Positions 7,929 to 15,911 of a stretch of DNA of 64,000 bases are shown piece by piece. A program made the translations under genes and the position numbers. The DNA is from Bacteroidetes bacterium UKL13-3 (lineage in GTDB: Bacteria > Bacteroidota > Bacteroidia > UKL13-3). The stretch is taken from assembly GCA_001602415.1 (NCBI GenBank), contig CP012155.1, positions 558,001 to 622,000 on the forward strand, written 5' to 3'. The notes beneath the pieces are model-generated. The model saw nothing but the letters and a program-made list of their open reading frames with translations, was not told the origin of the DNA and did not search any database. Positions within the stretch are counted from its first letter, which is position 1. Each line of letters opens with the position of its first letter.

Positions 7929-8702
7929 TTATTGATTTTCTTTTTGAAGCAAGCGTTTGGTGTGTTTGTAGCCAATGTCAAAAATTTCGCGCGCAGCCGA
8001 AACTTTAAAGAGTTGAAAGTTTGTGAGTCCTTCGGGTTCGATATACATATCACACTTTTGAATATTGTTAGTTACATTAGCTCTAATAGCCAAATGCAAT
8101 ACCCTATCTGCATAATTACGAAACGAGTTAAACTGCGTCATTTCCTTTACCGGATTTACATTCACACCAATAATATCATCGCATCTTCCCAATAATGGTT
8201 CAATAGGTAGGTTGTTCATCAATCCTCCATCAACGTACATTTTTCCGTTGATGGTATAAGGTTTAAGCACCAAAGGTATGGCCGAAGAAGCCATTACTGC
8301 ATCTACAATTGATCCGTGTGTAAAATATTCGGTAGTTGCGGATCCAAAATCGGTAGCTGAGATAATTACCGGCATTTTTAAATCTTCAATACGTTCCACT
8401 TTCAAATGTTTGGTGAGTAATTTTCGTAAACCGGCAGCTTTTAAAACACCCAACGATGGACGATAAAACCGGAGCATTCGATACAAATCAGTGGTTTCAA
8501 AAATGGATAAAATTTCATCAGGCGTATACCCATCTGCATACAATACACCAACAATGGAACCTGCACTTACACTCGATATAATTTGAGGATACACATTATT
8601 TTCATTAAGCGCTTTGAGAACACCTAAGTGCGCAAATCCTCTGGCTCCTCCACCCGAAAGAACAATGCCCGTTTTATACAGTGTATTTTCTGTATCTATC
8701 AA
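7929..8702 (-). CDS. patatin-like phospholipase (RssA-like), UUG start
   Basis: 257 residues. The patatin core is clear: oxyanion loop GIVLSGGGARGFAHLG (about 12-27), the nucleophile elbow SVSAG with Ser46, and DGGLMNN with catalytic Asp158. In the usual G-x-S-x-G elbow the first Gly is here Ser. No ATG occurs before the glycine loop, so translation must begin at TTG (8700-8702), which overlaps the upstream porin stop as TTGA. That points to coupled translation with the FadL-like gene. Likely a serine lipid acyl hydrolase; the substrate is unknown. Confidence 0.88.
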   Translation of the reverse strand: MIDTENTLYKTGIVLSGGGARGFAHLGVLKALNENNVYPQIISSVSAGSIVGVLYADGYTPDEILSIFETTDLYRMLRFYRPSLGVLKAAGLRKLLTKHLKVERIEDLKMPVIISATDFGSATTEYFTHGSIVDAVMASSAIPLVLKPYTINGKMYVDGGLMNNLPIEPLLGRCDDIIGVNVNPVKEMTQFNSFRNYADRVLHLAIRANVTNNIQKCDMYIEPEGLTNFQLFKVSAAREIFDIGYKHTKRLLQKENQ

Positions 8703-10204
8703 AATCGGATTCCTCCGGAAAGTACGAAGTTGTAGTTGCTATATGCGTTAACTGCGGTGGGTGCTGGATTATTCGAATCTCCGGTTTTATATGGAGAAAC
8801 AAGTTGGTTGCCAAAAGAATTTACTACTGCTGCATCAATAAATACTCTGTCAATTAAAAATCCAACACCACCTGTTAATGCATATCGGTTTAAATCATAG
8901 TTTCCGGTGTTTTTGTATGCACTTTCGTACCTAGCGTAACCCAATCTCACCCTATAATAGTCATCAATTTTTAATTCCGTTCCTATTCTCAAGTTTCCGG
9001 CCCTTTTCATTGTACTTGTAATTGCGTTATTTTCCGCTGAGAAAAAGACGTTATCGGCACTTAAACTCATTTGAGTGTAATCAATGGTTTCATAATCAAC
9101 GGAAACAAAACCAATGCTAGGAAGGGTAACAGCACCGCTCATTGTGAACGTTGCAGGTGTGGTTATTTTATAGTCAAAATAATCAAACCTACCTGGATCT
9201 GCTACGATGTTTTTTGCATAGTTTACCGTGCTAACGGTAAATTTATAATCATCGTGCATGTCTATTCTCATGGGTGTTTGTGCTGCAAGTCCGAGTTTTA
9301 ACCAATCTATCGGTCGAACAATAATTCCGAACCTGCCGGCATAACCTTTTCCACTCGAGTTAATTTGGGTACGCAAACCACTTGATGTGTAGTTGGGAAC
9401 TGTTCCTTGCGACTGTTCACTTAAAAAAATATCTGTTTGAGAATAAACATATCTCATCACCAATCCTCCACCAAGGTATACAATATTGCCAAGGTTAACC
9501 CCTGAAGAAATATTGAATTCGTTTGCAGCACCTCGTGTTTGCATTTGTTGCTGTTGCAAGAGTTTTTTACCAGAAATACCATCTGTTAGTGCTCTGTATG
9601 TAGTTGCGTTATTTGCAGTATCTAAAAGGAAATTATAATATGCCTGCGCTCCAGGGATATTGGCTAAGTTATTTTGTGTTGAATTAAAATTATCCTCAAT
9701 GGTATATGAATTTAACCCATTAGCGCTGTATTTAAAATAATCGAGTAATGAGTTTTGGGTATTTACGCCATTAAAACGAATATTGGATTGATAGCTTGAA
9801 ACCCTGCTCATTCCACCTGCAATACTCCAACTTACCAACCCCTCTTTGCGATCTTCCCCCATTTCGCTGTATACTTTTGTGCCCACAAACCCTACATTTG
9901 GAATGTTAAAGTTTCCTCTAAAATCAGTTGACGAATTTCCTAAATAGGATGTTTTGCTATTGTTGTATTCCAAACCCATACCAAAGTTGGCTTCATTTCT
10001 TCTATACAATCCTAAACCTGCAGGATTGATAACCGTTGCTGAAAAGTCGGCTCCAACGGCCCCAAACGCTCCGGCAGCACCTTGCGAACGGGCAGTTCCA
10101 CCTAAAAATGTTTCAGTGAATTTTAAAGCGTCTGTTTCGTTTTGTGCATATGCTATGGAAACGGAACTAAGCACACTAATGGCTATTATTTGTATTCTTT
10201 TCAT
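8699..10204 (-). CDS. FadL/OmpP1-like outer membrane transport protein
   Basis: 501 residues with a signal peptide (cut after AYAQ). The mature start GGTARSQGAAGAFGAVGADFSATVINPAGLGLYR is the N-terminal hatch region seen in OmpP1/FadL-type porins. The remainder alternates short polar and aromatic strands and ends in an aromatic residue (FVLSGGIRF), as outer membrane beta-barrels do. The family carries hydrophobic molecules inward. Coupling to the patatin-like lipase suggests lipid uptake and breakdown as a unit; this is inference. Confidence 0.85.
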   Translation of the reverse strand: MKRIQIIAISVLSSVSIAYAQNETDALKFTETFLGGTARSQGAAGAFGAVGADFSATVINPAGLGLYRRNEANFGMGLEYNNSKTSYLGNSSTDFRGNFNIPNVGFVGTKVYSEMGEDRKEGLVSWSIAGGMSRVSSYQSNIRFNGVNTQNSLLDYFKYSANGLNSYTIEDNFNSTQNNLANIPGAQAYYNFLLDTANNATTYRALTDGISGKKLLQQQQMQTRGAANEFNISSGVNLGNIVYLGGGLVMRYVYSQTDIFLSEQSQGTVPNYTSSGLRTQINSSGKGYAGRFGIIVRPIDWLKLGLAAQTPMRIDMHDDYKFTVSTVNYAKNIVADPGRFDYFDYKITTPATFTMSGAVTLPSIGFVSVDYETIDYTQMSLSADNVFFSAENNAITSTMKRAGNLRIGTELKIDDYYRVRLGYARYESAYKNTGNYDLNRYALTGGVGFLIDRVFIDAAVVNSFGNQLVSPYKTGDSNNPAPTAVNAYSNYNFVLSGGIRF

Positions 10205-10234
10205 AACTATTCAATACTTTAACTTTTTAGTAAA

Positions 10235-11410
10235 TTAACGTCTGCGACCACCAACACTGCTTCCTCCTCCTGATGAGCGACCACCACCACCCGATGGAGC
10301 GCTTCCTCTTCCTCCTCCAATATTGGAGGGTGCTGATGGAGCAGGTGAGAATGATCCTCTCGAATCGTTGTTGGGTTGACGTTGAAATCCTTGAGATGGC
10401 TGATTGTAATTATTATCAGGGGCGCGTTGGAAACCTGGATTACTGTTTGGATTGGTAGTTTGAACAGGTTGCACTACTTCTTGCGGGCGGGTATAAATGG
10501 TTCTCCCATTTACATTTTCCAATCTTTGTTCACCGTTTGCTGGCGTGTATTGTCGTCCGTAGTTTGTAGGTGTTGTAGGATCTGGCGGCTGCGTGTTTCC
10601 TTGCGGTGTTGCTTGAAAATTTCTTCCTCCCGAATTTGTGGGCTGACCACCCGAATTGGCAGGCGGAGCAGTGCTTCCAACGCTCGGACGCGGCATTGAA
10701 ATGGGTTGGTTTGTGTTGTTGTTGTTTGAATTTCCTCTGTCGTTATTATAGTAAATAGGGGAGTTTCCCCATCCCCAAAAACCATTATGATAAGGGTTTC
10801 CCCATCCCCAATTGTTCCAACCCCAACCTGTATTGCATCCATAAAAATCATTCCATCCCCAATTATTCCCCCAGTTGTTGCAACCCCAATTGTTTCCCCA
10901 GTTATTCCAACCCCAATTATTTCCCCAATTATTGAAACCCACGCCAAGACCTATTCCTGACCAAGAGTTCCATCCGAATCCGTAATTCCAATTGTTCCAG
11001 TTATTCCAACGATTTCGGTTGTTGAAGGAACGGTTTAACCATCTATTATTTCTGCGGTTTATCTCATCGGTTTCGCTGTTGGGTAAGTTAGTATTTACAT
11101 AATAACCCGATAATGTTGGGTCTTTTGTGTAGGCAGAATCTTGTTGCATTTTATACGCACGATAGCCCTCAGCAGCATTCGGGTTAGGGGTAACATCATC
11201 CACACGATTGGTTGGCTGTCCGTATTGTGGTGGATTTTTCTTAATAATTTCATCCACATTTACCTCAGGAATAATAACGGGTTGCTTGCGGTTACTCGCT
11301 TTGGGAGAGTAATACACATCGTCTTCGGCATTGTTAAATTGAGCAGTTGATATGCATGAACTCAAGGTAAAAACCACCGATGCAGAAAGGATCCAGAATA
11401 TATTCTTCAT
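10235..11410 (-). CDS. Trp/Asn/Gly-rich low-complexity lipoprotein
   Basis: 391 residues. A lipoprotein signal peptide (LSSC, Cys about 19) leads a 100-residue polar region containing VIIPEVNVDEIIKKNPPQYG. Residues about 120-225 are made of repeats such as NNWGNNWGWNNWG, and the C-terminal 170 residues are Pro/Gln/Asn- and finally Gly/Ser/Arg-rich (ending VGGRRR). No enzyme motif is present. It is probably a disordered or adhesive surface protein. It lies upstream of the porin gene with a 30-bp gap, so it probably heads that operon. Similar proteins occur in Bacteroidota but I know of no assigned function. Confidence 0.75.
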   Translation of the reverse strand: MKNIFWILSASVVFTLSSCISTAQFNNAEDDVYYSPKASNRKQPVIIPEVNVDEIIKKNPPQYGQPTNRVDDVTPNPNAAEGYRAYKMQQDSAYTKDPTLSGYYVNTNLPNSETDEINRRNNRWLNRSFNNRNRWNNWNNWNYGFGWNSWSGIGLGVGFNNWGNNWGWNNWGNNWGCNNWGNNWGWNDFYGCNTGWGWNNWGWGNPYHNGFWGWGNSPIYYNNDRGNSNNNNTNQPISMPRPSVGSTAPPANSGGQPTNSGGRNFQATPQGNTQPPDPTTPTNYGRQYTPANGEQRLENVNGRTIYTRPQEVVQPVQTTNPNSNPGFQRAPDNNYNQPSQGFQRQPNNDSRGSFSPAPSAPSNIGGGRGSAPSGGGGRSSGGGSSVGGRRR

Positions 11411-11450
11411 AACTGTTGAATTAATCTATACAAAGTAACGTACGAAAAAT

Positions 11451-11458
11451 TATTTTTG
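11451..11458 (+). promoter_or_regulatory. -7 box of proS
   Basis: TATTTTTG matches TAnnTTTG, 55 nt upstream of the proS ATG, in the divergent gap between proS and the Trp/Asn/Gly-rich lipoprotein gene. Confidence 0.45.
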
Positions 11459-11513
11459 CGCACGCTGATGAAAATACAAATACCGTTCCAAAAAGCCTCA
11501 GCAATATAGATAC

Positions 11514-12989
11514 ATGGAAATTAAGAAAGTAAAAAGAAGTGAAGATTACAGTGCTTGGTACAATAATTTGGTAAAACAAGCTGATTTGGCTGAACACTCG
11601 GCAGTTAAAGGTTGTATGGTTATTAAGCCATATGGCTACGCAATTTGGGAAAAGATGCAAGCCGAGTTGGACAAACGTTTTAAAGAAACAGGACACCAAA
11701 ATGCATATTTTCCTCTTTTTATTCCAAAGTCTTTTTTTAGTAAAGAAGCCAGTCACGTTGATGGCTTTGCCAAAGAGTGTGCCGTTGTAACACACTACCG
11801 TTTAAAAACGGCCGAAAATGGCGAAATAGTAGTTGATGAAACAGCCAAGTTGGAAGAAGAGCTTATTGTGCGCCCCACGTCCGAAACCATTATATGGAAT
11901 ACTTACCGTGATTGGATTAAATCGCACCGCGACTTGCCACTACTAATCAATCAATGGGCCAATGTGGTTCGTTGGGAAATGCGTACCCGTTTGTTTTTGC
12001 GTACAACTGAGTTTTTGTGGCAAGAAGGCCATACGGCACATGCAACAGCCGAGGAGGCCATTGCTGAAACCAAACAAATGCTGGAGGTATACGCAGATTT
12101 CGCTGAAAATATTTTAGCTGTTCCGGTGGTAAAAGGAATGAAAACTGCCAATGAACGTTTTGCAGGAGCCTTGGACACCTATTGCATTGAAGGATTGATG
12201 CAAGACGGGAAAGCATTGCAAATGGGCACATCACACTTTTTAGGTCAAAATTTCGCCAAAGCGTTTGATGTAAAATTTGCAACCAAAGAAAATACACAAG
12301 AATATGTTTGGGCCACATCGTGGGGTGTATCAACCCGTTTGATGGGCGCTTTGATAATGTGTCATAGTGATGATGAAGGATTGGTTTTGCCTCCAAACTT
12401 GGCACCTATTCAAGTGGTTATTGTTCCAATTTTAGGTAAGAAGGAAGACGAGAAGGCGCAAGTATTGGAAAAAGCAAAAAACATACAACAGGCATTGCGC
12501 AAAAAAGGAATTTCGGTGAAGTTGGATGATAGAGATAATACCAGTCCTGGATTCAAATTTGCCGAGCATGAGTTAAAAGGAGTACCTGTGCGCATAGCCA
12601 TTGGTATGCGTGATGTGCAAAATGAAACCTTAGAAGTAGCGCGCAGAGATACCAAAGAAAAGCAAGTAATGAGTATGGTGGATATTGAGAATAAGGTGGA
12701 GCATTTGCTTACTGCCATTCAACAAAATATTTACCAAAAGGCATTGGATTACCGCGATGAGCATATTCATGCTGTTAATACTTGGGATGAGTTTATGGAT
12801 GCGCTCGAAAACAAAGCTGGATTTGTAAGTGCACATTGGGATGGAACTTCTGAAACAGAGCTTAAAATTAAAGAAATGACTAAGGCTACCATTCGCTGTA
12901 TACCATTAAACAATCCTCAGGAAAATGGACAATGTGTACTCACTGGAAAACCGAGTACGCAACGGGTGTTATTTGCCAAAGCGTATTAG
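11514..12989 (+). CDS. proS: prolyl-tRNA synthetase, archaeal/eukaryal-like type
   Basis: 491 residues, within the short ProS form that lacks the bacterial editing insertion. Class II signatures are visible: [19 protein letters not shown], then [20 protein letters not shown] (motif 2) and [11 protein letters not shown], and a motif 3 region around [13 protein letters not shown]. The C-terminal anticodon-binding domain starts near [15 protein letters not shown], and a final zinc-like tail follows. It charges tRNA-Pro; one such tRNA is encoded at 51487. Confidence 0.96.
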   Translation: MEIKKVKRSEDYSAWYNNLVKQADLAEHSAVKGCMVIKPYGYAIWEKMQAELDKRFKETGHQNAYFPLFIPKSFFSKEASHVDGFAKECAVVTHYRLKTAENGEIVVDETAKLEEELIVRPTSETIIWNTYRDWIKSHRDLPLLINQWANVVRWEMRTRLFLRTTEFLWQEGHTAHATAEEAIAETKQMLEVYADFAENILAVPVVKGMKTANERFAGALDTYCIEGLMQDGKALQMGTSHFLGQNFAKAFDVKFATKENTQEYVWATSWGVSTRLMGALIMCHSDDEGLVLPPNLAPIQVVIVPILGKKEDEKAQVLEKAKNIQQALRKKGISVKLDDRDNTSPGFKFAEHELKGVPVRIAIGMRDVQNETLEVARRDTKEKQVMSMVDIENKVEHLLTAIQQNIYQKALDYRDEHIHAVNTWDEFMDALENKAGFVSAHWDGTSETELKIKEMTKATIRCIPLNNPQENGQCVLTGKPSTQRVLFAKAY

Positions 12990-13072
12990 TTCAAAAACGC
13001 ATTTTCATTATCGTTATGAATTCATGGTTGTTTTTTAACTTGTGAATAAATATGGCTGTACTCTTACACAGG

Positions 13073-13080
13073 TAATTTTG
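13073..13080 (+). promoter_or_regulatory. possible -7 box for the unknown gene at 13159
   Basis: TAATTTTG fits TAnnTTTG, 78 nt before the chosen ATG. No -33 TTG at the usual spacing, so this is tentative. Confidence 0.35.
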
Positions 13081-13158
13081 AAACTAAAATTGGAGCAACT
13101 ATGATTGTATTGATTTGTGTTGAAACAATTAATCTATTCACCGCTAACATCTCCAAGT

Positions 13159-13842
13159 ATGAACACTAAAATTAACCAAATTCAGGAAATTCTGTGCAAG
13201 AAATCATCTACTAAACAGCAAGTTTTTAGGCTTACTCAAGATATTTTCCGCGACTTAAAAATGGTGTTGCGTGATGTAGAAGCTGAGCTTGCTCCTAATC
13301 TTGTGAATGATGCGCCTCATGTGGAGGTTAAATACAGTGATAAGGGCGATTTTGAAGCGCATCTCAAATTTAGTGGCGATACACTAGTGGTAATGATGCA
13401 TACGAATGTGTTTGATTTTGATGAGTCTCATTTTGTAAATAATTCCGCCTACGTTAAGGAAGATCCGTTACGCGAATTTTGTGGCATGATTCAGATTTAT
13501 AATTTCTTGAGTGACTCCATTAAATACAACAGAGATAATGATGTTGGGTATTTGATTGCCCGTGTTTTCATCAACAAAGATCAACATTTTTTTGTAGAGG
13601 GTAAACGTCCGCTATCATTTTTGTACAACGATTTGGAGAAAAATGTAATTACTCCGCAAGCCCTCCGATCCATTATAGAAGAAGCAATGCTGTTCTGCTT
13701 AAACTTTGATTTAATGGCTCCTCCTGTAGATTCTATCAATTACATTTCTGTTGAGCAAAAAAACTTTATGAGCCATAGCAGCGGAATGCCAACCGGAAAA
13801 CGTTTGGGTTTTGTGATGAGTTCAGAACAGCTGGATACTTGA
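13159..13842 (+). CDS. conserved-looking soluble protein of unknown function
   Basis: Starting at ATG 13159 (preferred to a TTG at 13117) the product has 227 residues, no signal peptide and no membrane segment. It begins with a helical region (MNTKINQIQEILCKKS and TQDIFRDLKMVLRDVEAEL), then a mixed alpha/beta body with DPLREFCGMIQIYNFLSDSI and VGYLIARVFINKDQHFFVEGKR. I do not recognise a family or catalytic motif. It is a lone plus-strand gene. Confidence 0.7.
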   Translation: MNTKINQIQEILCKKSSTKQQVFRLTQDIFRDLKMVLRDVEAELAPNLVNDAPHVEVKYSDKGDFEAHLKFSGDTLVVMMHTNVFDFDESHFVNNSAYVKEDPLREFCGMIQIYNFLSDSIKYNRDNDVGYLIARVFINKDQHFFVEGKRPLSFLYNDLEKNVITPQALRSIIEEAMLFCLNFDLMAPPVDSINYISVEQKNFMSHSSGMPTGKRLGFVMSSEQLDT

Positions 13843-13846
13843 TAAT

Positions 13847-13890
13847 TGTTAGAAGATAGATGTTGGAGGATAGATGTTAGATTTTGTTAA
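13847..13890. repeat. degenerate heptamer tract
   Basis: Reads as units of 7: TGTTAGA, AGATAGA, TGTTGGA, GGATAGA, TGTTAGA, TTTTGTT. It lies between convergent genes just after the stop of the unknown protein. Confidence 0.6.
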
Positions 13891-13974
13891 GTGAGCGTAT
13901 GCTAACTCTTGTGGATATCGGTATACCCTAAAAATCAAACCGAATGAACCAATCAACTTAATCAACTCATTACA

Positions 13975-14985
13975 CTACTTCCTCAACTTAGCTTCTGCTC
14001 GTTGTTTATCTTGTTTGGTTGCGCGCTTGCTGCCGCCAAAAACCGAAATGGTGAAGTAACGTCCGGGGTACTCCTGCATGTCTTTCATTAAGGCTGTAAG
14101 TTCAGCACTTGTTTTATTGATATTGGTGTATAAGCTATCATCATTTGCGAGTTTGCCTAATGAGCCTTCGCCTTTGTTAACCTTATCTAGGGTGGTAGCA
14201 AATTCTTTCATCACATCGCGTGTATGATTGATGGTAGCAGTTAAATCAGATGAAGCAACTGAATCGGTAATGCGAGCAACACTTTTAAGTGCCTTGTTAA
14301 TGGCTTCGTTGTTGTTTTTTAAGTTGCGGGTAATCGATTCCATATTGGTAAGCATACCTTTCAACTTGTCGTATTCTTCTTCTGTTAACTTATCAAACCG
14401 CCCGGTGATGTTGCGCATATTGTGTAAGGTTCCCGAAAAATCATTGATGCCACTTGCTAATTTTTGCGTTCCGGTTGAGTCGAATACATCATTCATGCTC
14501 AGTAAAACACGATCTAGCGTAGCCAAAACCTGTTCGCTTTTTTCTTTTAACGGAGTTACAATCTTTTGGATAGAACTGGTAATTGACTCCTCATAACCCG
14601 CCATCAGTGTGTCTTTATTGGCTAATATTAAGCCACTTGATGCAGGAGCAATTACAATATCTGTTGACCCCAATAAACCTTGGCTTGATATGGTAGCAGT
14701 TGTTCCTTTGGGAAGTTTGATACTGTTTTCAACAATTAAGGTTACCAATAAATGGTTTGGGTCGCCCTCATTGAGCATTCCAATCGATTCCACTTGGCCT
14801 ACCTTAAGTCCATTAATGGTTACAAGTGATGATTTTACAATGCCACTTACGTTATTGTATACAACATAATATTTGTTGTAACCGTGCAATGGATTAAAAC
14901 CTTTGAGGAAATTAAAACCAAGTACAAGAAGGGTGATTCCAACAACGGCAAATAACCCAACTTTAATTTCTTTAGTGTATTTCAA
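13975..14985 (-). CDS. MCE/MlaD family lipid-transport protein, UUG start
   Basis: 336 residues. One N-terminal membrane anchor (about 9-28) is followed by an MCE domain: YNNVSGIVKSSLVTINGLKVGQV then LPKGTTATISSQGLLGSTDIVIAP (about 45-120). The rest is a long helical region with coiled-coil character, as in other MCE tethers. MlaD-type proteins form rings that carry phospholipids across the periplasm. The permease and ATPase partners are not adjacent. The start codon is TTG; the next Met is inside the MCE domain. Confidence 0.88.
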   Translation of the reverse strand: MKYTKEIKVGLFAVVGITLLVLGFNFLKGFNPLHGYNKYYVVYNNVSGIVKSSLVTINGLKVGQVESIGMLNEGDPNHLLVTLIVENSIKLPKGTTATISSQGLLGSTDIVIAPASSGLILANKDTLMAGYEESITSSIQKIVTPLKEKSEQVLATLDRVLLSMNDVFDSTGTQKLASGINDFSGTLHNMRNITGRFDKLTEEEYDKLKGMLTNMESITRNLKNNNEAINKALKSVARITDSVASSDLTATINHTRDVMKEFATTLDKVNKGEGSLGKLANDDSLYTNINKTSAELTALMKDMQEYPGRYFTISVFGGSKRATKQDKQRAEAKLRK

Positions 14986-15048
14986 GGGAAGATAAATTTA
15001 ACGGCACAAAAATAGTGTTTTATCACATACTGCCATTATAATCTCGGG

Positions 15049-15867
15049 TTACTTTAGGTTTTCTACCTGCTTTTTATACTGTTCCACCGATTTTGCTACC
15101 GCATTTGCAATTTCCACCTGCCCTTCTTCTGATTGCAAGTAAGCACGCTCTTGTTTATTGCTAATAAAACCTGTTTCAATGAGGATGCTGGGCATTTTAC
15201 TGCGCCATAAAACCATGAAAGGGGCTTGCTTAACACCTCTACTGTTGCGTTTAATCTCTTTAAACTGTGCTTCAACTTTTGCAGCCAATGTTAAACTTTG
15301 TTCCATAAATGCATTTTGCAAAAAGGAAAAGTAAATATTGGCTTCAGGGGAGTTAGGATCAAATCCTTCGTATTGTTCTTGGTAATCTTTCTCCAATAAA
15401 ATTACGGAATTTTCGCGTTTAGCTACATTCAAGTTTCCTTCGGTTTTGTTTAGTCCCATTGAAAACGTCTCTGTTCCAAACACTTCTAATTTTTTGTTGG
15501 CGTTGCAATGTACCGATATAAACAAATCTGCATTTTTACGATTGGCAATGCCTGCGCGTTCGTGCAACTCAATAAACTCATCAGTATCACGGGTGTATAC
15601 TACTTTTACATCCGGCATTAGTTTTTCAATTTCTTTACCAACTTTCAACGCAATGCTCAATGTAACGTCTTTTTCGCGCGCACCACCGTATGTTGATCCA
15701 ACATCATGCCCCCCATGTCCGGCATCTACCACAACTGTTTTGATTTTTACCTTGTGTATATTAAGCGGCTTATAGGAACACAAAGCCATAGCGATGATCG
15801 CAAAATATAGTATGCGATTAAATTGCAGGATATTTTTAACTTTAATTAGTTTTGCGCGGATTGACAT
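15049..15867 (-). CDS. N-acetylmuramoyl-L-alanine amidase (amidase_3)
   Basis: 272 residues. A hydrophobic N-terminal segment (about 17-31) exports the enzyme. Amidase_3 motifs: VVDAGHGGHDVGS (first Zn His), GGAREKDV (Zn Glu), LFISVHCNAN (Zn His) and SILIETGFISN (catalytic Glu). It cuts the amide bond between muramic acid and the stem peptide during cell separation and remodelling. Its 5' end overlaps the 5' region of lptD on the other strand. The MCE gene lies 63 bp downstream on the same strand. Confidence 0.93.
   Translation of the reverse strand: MSIRAKLIKVKNILQFNRILYFAIIAMALCSYKPLNIHKVKIKTVVVDAGHGGHDVGSTYGGAREKDVTLSIALKVGKEIEKLMPDVKVVYTRDTDEFIELHERAGIANRKNADLFISVHCNANKKLEVFGTETFSMGLNKTEGNLNVAKRENSVILLEKDYQEQYEGFDPNSPEANIYFSFLQNAFMEQSLTLAAKVEAQFKEIKRNSRGVKQAPFMVLWRSKMPSILIETGFISNKQERAYLQSEEGQVEIANAVAKSVEQYKKQVENLK
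15847..15854 (+). promoter_or_regulatory. possible -7 box of lptD
   Basis: TAGTTTTG fits TAnnTTTG. It would start the lptD mRNA near 15859, inside the amidase reading frame, and would leave about 50 nt before the GTG at 15912. Confidence 0.4.
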
Positions 15868-15911
15868 ATTTTGGATACAATTTTACGTTTCTGTTTCGAT
15901 GGCTCAAACTT

